Source: Phoronis australis
Taxonomy: Eukaryota > Phoronida > Phoronidae
Direction of reading: 5' to 3'
NCBI GenBank assembly: GCA_002633005.1
Contig: NMRA01000076.1
Location: 996,748-1,060,747, forward strand
Length of the DNA: 64,000 nt
Of the stretch, positions 58,489-64,000 are shown in pieces. The position numbers were made by a program, and so were the translations under genes. The notes beneath the pieces were generated by a model that ran no database searches, had not been told where the DNA came from, and saw nothing but the letters and a program-made list of their open reading frames with translations. How positions within the stretch are numbered: the first letter of the stretch is position 1; each line of letters opens with the position of its first letter.

Positions 58489-61400
58489 TGTCTGAAATCA
58501 GAAATCAAGCCATCAGCTAGTGCATAGAATCTGGACGTTTCGGAAGGAAACAAAGAGTCGGTTCCTACCTCATACCGAAGTCAACTCATAACCTCAACTT
58601 GCAACAGCATCAAAATGGTGCAGTGCTGAATTTGTATGTTTAGTAAACGGTTGAGCACTTACTTAAAAACAGTCAAGTCAGTTCCTATATTAGGATCTAT
58701 GGGTAATAAGTAAAACAGTAAGGAGTACGCACTGACTTAAAGACTTTACGAATAGCTACGCCCGTTCTCTAGTGCTCTTCATAACCTATTTCTACTCGTC
58801 ACACCAACCTATGTCCGGTTCAAAAACCAATGCAACAAGTTTGACGAATTGATTCTTAAGCAAATTAGGACATTTTTATTTATGGTGTTCCTTGAATTCC
58901 CCATGCTCTAATTAATTGCACATGCCTCATTCCAAAGTGGTACTCGTGGCCTGAACCATTCCTTACTAGCTTTGTTTACATGAACTTAGGACAGTGTTTG
59001 ACATGGGATGTGTCACTGCATACATCGTGTTAGACTGTTATTCAAGTCTTATTCAGTATGCCCGGAAGTTGCTGCGTAACAGGATGCTGGTACCATGAGC
59101 TCTTAACAAGTATACCAGTTCCATTTCAGCAATTTCCAGTGGATGACCCGCCAGAGTTGGTTCATCCGTGTATAGACACAGCGTTGACAGTTCACGTCAC
59201 AGCCAAGGTAGCCCAAAGCTATGTGTGTGAGTGGCAAACATTCCTTGCCTTTGGATTATGGAATCAATGGACATGAGAGCAGATAGCATGAAGGTAGCTT
59301 CTGAAGTTACATGTTCTGAAGAAGGATGCCATACCATTAGTATTTCCCATCTCTGTTCCATGCATGTGAAGTCATCGCTGTGTCCAGGCCAGAAAACAGC
59401 ACAGCTTCACCGCATAGATGACTCGTGGTTTCATGGTTGCTGACTCCAACCATTTCCCATCTACTACTTGTCAAACAACGGCCTTCCCCATTCCACATGA
59501 GTGAATCACTGCCACTGGTCTTCCTTCATTCCACACTTCTATGTTCTGTATCACGAATTCTAAGTTGCTAACTCACCTTCTCAAAGAACCAATACAAACC
59601 CAAACCATAAACTATGTCTTTAATTTAGTTAAATTACAGTCTGAAATTTTTCTCTTAGCTGTTCTGATATCTTAACAATTTTTTAGGTAAACTTGAAGGA
59701 AAACTTTCAGTCAATGACTCATTGACACTGAAACTTGTCCAGGTTACACAGCCTCTGGTACGGTTAAGGGCGACGCCGGCCTTGCGTTTAGGTCCTGAAG
59801 TTTCTGTTGTGTGGGAGCGAATGGGTGACAGACAATCAATGACAATGATTCGGCCTTTCAGGCGCGAAATGCGTATTTAAAAGGAATTTTACAGGCAATT
59901 GAGTAAATTGATATACCTTTATATACCGCCTCACAAAACTTGCACAGCACTTATCACATCAATTTTCCCGAGTGCAGATGTAAACTGCACTGCTAAGTTG
60001 TTGCTCTCCGCGCTGAGTTCAAAACACTCGACAGTCACCGATCCGAAATCCACGGACACAAGCTCGGACAAAAATGGCAATTTCGACAAATTCTGTTCAG
60101 CCGGTGAATACTTGAACAGAAAATGTGAAACTTGATGTCAATAGAAATTTACAGGGTAGATGAATACAAAAACTAAAGTCAATAAGACGTCCAAATAAAG
60201 ATATGTTGAAAAAGCACCGAAACTGTTTAGAGCACAAACAGCAGAAAATGTCGCTCTACGAAAATCCCCGGATGTAGCCAAGTTGTCTTTGACCTAATGA
60301 AGAACCAAAATTTGTTTACAAAATAATAAGTAATTGAGTCTTTTCTTTTCAGCATGTCTGACATTGTGAAACTTTGTGATATTTATAAGTATTATTGCGT
60401 TGAATTTAGTTCATTAGAGCTAATAATGCAATGACCACGTTTGGCGTTGGGAAGAACTTTTCGACAAAAGATGGCAACACTTGTGCGGCGTCTCTCACTG
60501 ATCAGTCGGGTATCGTGATCGACTAGACGCTGCTTCCGATGCAGATGATCTAGCGTCAGGCACCCAAAAAATTTCAGGCGTCAGGGTTAAACCGTGGCAA
60601 CCGAAGTACGCTTGGGGCGGGGACAGTAGAGAAAAGACAGATTGAGAACCCTGTCCAGGACTTTGATGTTGGGGTCTCCGATTTCGCAGCACAATGCACT
60701 TGGAAACGTGCACGTAATGATTCATGCATATATTTCGAAAAATCAACAAAATTTGTCAGTCAAGCGAAGCTTTTGCGGAACGTATTAACTTACTGGATTC
60801 AGTTTTAAATTCAATAAGTCAATTTTGCGACTGCAAAACCATATTTTTCCAGAGGCCCCTGTTCTGGCAAGGGATAACGGAAGCAATTGTCACTTTTTTT
60901 CTCGAGTTGCCTATTATCTTCACTTGAGAAAAATTGATAACCCGACAGCCAATTGCTGCACATTCTTGCAATTTTTGAAAATATAGATATTTTCACATCG
61001 AGGGGTCCCACGTCTGATTATGGTATTCAACTGGCCAAAGTTTTTATCATAATGACAAATTCTTAAGGGTACGCTCACGGACTGAGAGAGGACCCAATAT
61101 TGGAATCGATTACGTCTATTTCCTGGGGTTTTTTTTTTGAAATCGTGCAACCAACTTTCATGTTGAAGAAGGTCACTTTCTGCACCGTCGTCTGACGACA
61201 CGACGGTGGAATGAACTGTCACTTTTTTCCAAGCTTAATGATGTTTAGTTTTTCATAATTAAGGTGTCCCATTTCAGACGGGGCCCTCTCTCGGTGGAGC
61301 AGTTCTGACATGTAAATCCGACCGTGACTGCCAAGTATTCTAGAGGGAAGTTGTGATTCGAAATTCATCAAAAAACACAAAACATTCGGACACAGCATAG

Positions 61401-61904
61401 CAATATCAAGACAATTAATCGACCCAAACAACCAAAAAAATGTGAAAAAATACAATAAGATTGACCGCCATCGAAAGGGAGTCGGGAATTTTAAAGAACG
61501 TGAAGACCGCTGTTTGTTAACTACACAAAAATATTTCCGATGGTTAGTTATAAAATAATGTTACTGTTTCCCATATTATCACAAGAATAGTATCTCTTTT
61601 GATGATGATTACTGTCAGTGAGTTGTTCTTAAGGAATTCCCACATTTGGAAAACACTGCCTGTCGAGGTTGGGGTGACCGTGTACATGTCAAACGAGTGT
61701 ACCCAAGTACTCGCAATAATAAACAAATTAAACAAATATTTCAGCGTTTTTTTAGGCCAAGTTAAACTCGTGAACCGTTATAGCTACCTTGGAAAGAGCA
61801 AAAAGTCACCTTACTATCAATCCCCAATCTCCCATTTTGATCGTTACAGGCCAAAAATCTGTGAGCATGCCTGTTGAAATTGCTTATAACATTCCGTTTT
61901 GATC
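58489..61904. other. Upstream region of EIF4ENIF1, no coding exon placed
   Basis: Non-coding 5' exon(s) and the promoter of EIF4ENIF1 should lie here, because its first coding exon begins with an acceptor (TTTCAG|ACA) at 58491. Minus-strand donor-like sites exist near 58670 (AA|GTAAGTG) and 59578 (AAG|GTGAGTT), but I cannot choose between them. More CpG-rich stretches occur near 59770-60080 and 60480-60620. Plus-strand AAGATGGCAAC near 60470 resembles a YY1 site. The frames in this stretch show no family resemblance apart from the THAP-like fragment at 59058. Confidence 0.35.
59058..59150 (+). pseudogene. Degenerate THAP-domain-like fragment
   Basis: The frame opens MPGSCCVTGCWYH and continues with PFQQFPVDDP, resembling the first half of a THAP finger (MP..CC..GC, then F..FP.D). 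The expected Trp and the second metal pair are missing, and the frame ends at 59276 without further similarity. It could be a relic of a THAP transposase, a decayed host THAP gene, or chance. No terminal repeats were found around it. Confidence 0.35.
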
Positions 61905-62410
61905 AACAGATTCGTTGGTTTCTGATTTACTTGTTTATGTATCTACCAAAACCGACAGGTTAATAGGTGATGTTTGGCAATTAGAAGCTAATCTTTTAAG
62001 AAATGATGACGATTCAGGGAATTAAGTTGAAGCCTGGATATGGAAAAAACTATAATCTGATCCCCAAATAGTAAAGTGCACTTGAACGCTTCTTGCCTAT
62101 CTAAATAAATTCTCAAAAACATTGGTGAAAGTTGGACACTTCCCAAAAAATTACAATTTAAATGACAATAAATGCATTGGTTTTGACTTCGGTACAAGAT
62201 TTGTTGTTTAAAGTCACTAACAGGGGATCAAAAAGGAATTAAGTCATTAAATCAAGGTAAGCGTATTGCTCATGGGTTTGATTGTTGGTTTCGGATTTAA
62301 ATGTTTATGTATCTACGAAAGTGGACTGATGATTTTTTGAAAATAAAAAGCTAATCTTATAAGAAATGACAATACTTCAATGAACTTATACGCCGAATCC
62401 TGCATTTTTA
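61905..62410. repeat. Diverged tandem duplication, ~370-bp period
   Basis: The block around 61915-62040 (GTTTATGTATCTACC.., AGCTAATCTT..TAAGAAATGA) recurs at about 62285-62405 (GTTTATGTATCTACG.., AGCTAATCTTATAAGAAATGA). The spacing near 371 bp and the shared order indicate an old tandem duplication. No coding content. Confidence 0.6.
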
Positions 62411-62661
62411 ATGGACTTTTTTCTCGTTTTTCTCGGTCTTTTGTTCTCTGGAGCGGCTCTTTTTGCCCACTTTGCCACCGAAACCCCCCCCCCCCCCCAT
62501 CCTAGGTGCGCGCATGCACGGAGCACGTCATGACAGCTACACCCAAGTTAAAATTACGGTATAACCTTGCAGCAGGCAGGCTTAGAATCTCAGTTACCCA
62601 CGGAAACTGAATTTCAACTCCAGGTGTGTGTACATTTTTGGGACACCCATACGAAAATAGT

Positions 62662-63090
62662 GGATCATATAGGATTTCTATAGGATCAAGATTTCCTATA
62701 GGAATTCCTATAGGATCATATAGGATTTCTATAGGATCAAGATTTCCAATAGGAATTCCTATAGGAATATCGATTTCCTATAAGATTCGTATACGATCAA
62801 GATATCCTATAGGAATTTCTATAGAAAAACTCCTATAGGAAAATTTTCACAAATCTGATTTCTAAAAATTTTAACAAACAAATAGCCTAAGAATATATAG
62901 TAAAATATCGGTTTGTTTTTATCTAATTTCAGCGCCAATAGGAGATCCTGAGACTTTTCCTATAGGATTTCCCATTGGATCCTATAGGAATCCTATAGGA
63001 TGCTTTAATAATCCTATAGGATATTGGGCCAAAATCCAATTGGATTCCTATAGGATTTCGTATAGGAATCCAATAGGAAATCCTATTGGA
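62662..63090. repeat. TCCTATAGGA palindrome cluster
   Basis: Two dense blocks (62662-62845 and 62932-63090) consist largely of the self-complementary decamer TCCTATAGGA and one-base variants (TCCAATAGGA, TCCTATTGGA, TCTATAGGAT). They are joined by GATCAAGATT or AATTCC spacers and separated by about 85 bp of ordinary sequence. In the first block a ~54-bp unit is repeated about twice. Confidence 0.9.
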
Positions 63091-64000
63091 ATTTTTGGTA
63101 AGGGACACTCTGTTTCATCTTCCCCAGCAACCAGAAACTGGACTACCGGCTGGGTTTCACCTAGGGATTCTGAAACGGCCACAAACACAATCATACCAGC
63201 CACTTCGGGACCTCACTTTTCCAAAAATTACTTCAAATAAAATGAAGTTGTCCCGAAACTGGATCATAATATACCTTGACCTTCGACGCAGCTATAGTTA
63301 CTTCAGGCAGCTCCCAGCTACCCGTCAGTGCGCTCAGGGCCTAGACCCATTCTTACTCTCCGTGAATCTTTGTTGGTTCATGGTTAGGCCTACTCAAATC
63401 CTGATGGCTGCATCATTCCCCTGTATTACCCCCACCTATGGCAGACGTGGGGGGTTCGGTACAAATATGGTGACATCCATGAAACGGGAGAGGGGGGTGA
63501 CGATAGCAAGGGGATAGGTTGGCGAAGTCAAATTGGTTTGTCCCCCCCCCCCACAATAATTTTTTCCTTCCTACGTGCCTGAGCGTCAATGTAATAACGA
63601 CACCAATACAACCAACCAGTGTTCAGTCTATAAATCTGTTAAGCAAAGTTCAGTTTTTGAGAAGTATTTATTCATTTGTCAACGAAGTTTGCTGACAGCA
63701 TCATGAATTGTAAACTGAAAATTTCGTCAATGGGGCGCCCTCCGGGCTTCCGGTCTGCAGCCGAAGACTCCACTGTCTCAGATACGTTATCCTGTAATTT
63801 GTATCTTATGTTTTTCAGACGGTAGTGCTGGCCAATACTATTATCTAGTTGTATGTTATTTCTTCAATAGCCACAGAGTATTACTGTTGCGGTCTCCATA
63901 AGGTGACGCCAACACACGGGCTTTGGACCCATCCCGCGGTCCAACCGTACCCGGGGCCTCATTTGGCTGATAAGATCACATGTATTCGACTCACTAAACG
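63091..64000. other. Non-coding, no gene recognised
   Basis: A 143-codon frame covers 63086-63517 but shows no domain, has an irregular composition and starts inside the palindrome cluster. Homopolymer C runs occur near 63541-63551. CpG density rises near 63730-63780 and 63900-63960. No exon was assigned. Confidence 0.4.

Noticed and set aside
60495-60749. 84-codon minus-strand frame upstream of EIF4ENIF1
   Set aside because: No recognisable domain and no splice or homology support for joining it to EIF4ENIF1. It may overlap a promoter-like CpG-rich stretch.
62626-62838. 70-codon frame with repeated SYRISIGSRFPIGIPIG-type units
   Set aside because: Translation of the TCCTATAGGA palindrome cluster. 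The periodicity is in the DNA, not in a protein family.
1-64000. CRISPR arrays, operons, ribosome-binding sites and other prokaryotic features
   Set aside because: The window is clearly from an animal genome. The tandem repeats found are minisatellites and satellites without CRISPR repeat-spacer structure.

Overview
This is a eukaryotic (animal) genomic window. The evidence is spliced genes with GT-AG introns, an AT-rich non-coding background, a non-LTR retrotransposon, DNA-transposon remnants, minisatellites and two assembly gaps (one N at 26460 and 833 Ns at 42839-43671). The three recognisable host genes are clear bilaterian orthologues with many phase-matched introns. With the CR1/L2-like LINE and a Kolobok-like THAP transposon, this suggests a marine invertebrate such as a hemichordate, lancelet or lophotrochozoan. 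I cannot fix the species from sequence alone.

Layout. 1-12.7 kb is gene-poor and repeat-rich: a broken LINE (1197-4268), a small DNA-transposon remnant (5936-6094), a fold-back element (6661-6750), an 847-bp element with ~93-bp inverted ends (8227-9073) and, directly beside it, a ten-copy 31-bp minisatellite. 12.8-24.7 kb (minus strand) is an eight-exon TRAFD1 (FLN29)-like zinc-finger gene, reconstructed here as 592 codons. A 425-bp shared upstream region with a perfect ETS/GABP-type site separates it from the divergent plus-strand gene TIMM10 (25098-29117, two exons, 97 aa), a mitochondrial intermembrane-space chaperone. TIMM10's only intron holds several copies of a SINE-like repeat and a 313-bp duplication joined by one N, which is probably an assembly artefact.

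33.3-58.5 kb (minus strand) is one large gene with 22 coding exons, EIF4ENIF1 (4E-T), convergent with TIMM10. All exon phases join, giving 3531 nt (1176 aa). It carries the eIF4E-binding motif, the Cup-homology (DDX6-binding) region, Q-rich C-terminal segments and the conserved LAKWFG tail. Its introns hold the most unusual sequences of the window: a ~150-bp-period satellite whose monomers carry CTCF-consensus-like motifs, all in one orientation; a young Kolobok-like transposon (TTAA target duplication, 158-bp terminal inverted repeats, THAP-type N-terminus) inserted into that satellite; a 48/96-bp minisatellite that appears to have grown out of the 5' splice site of exon 5; a 240-bp purine mirror-like tract; and a CTG/TTG repeat.

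58.5-64 kb has no convincing host gene. It has a degenerate THAP-like fragment, a diverged tandem duplication, and a striking ~430-bp cluster of the palindrome TCCTATAGGA. The three genes are not an operon. They link cytoplasmic mRNA repression (4E-T), mitochondrial protein import (TIMM10) and innate-immune signalling control (TRAFD1), and only TIMM10 and TRAFD1 plausibly share regulatory DNA.
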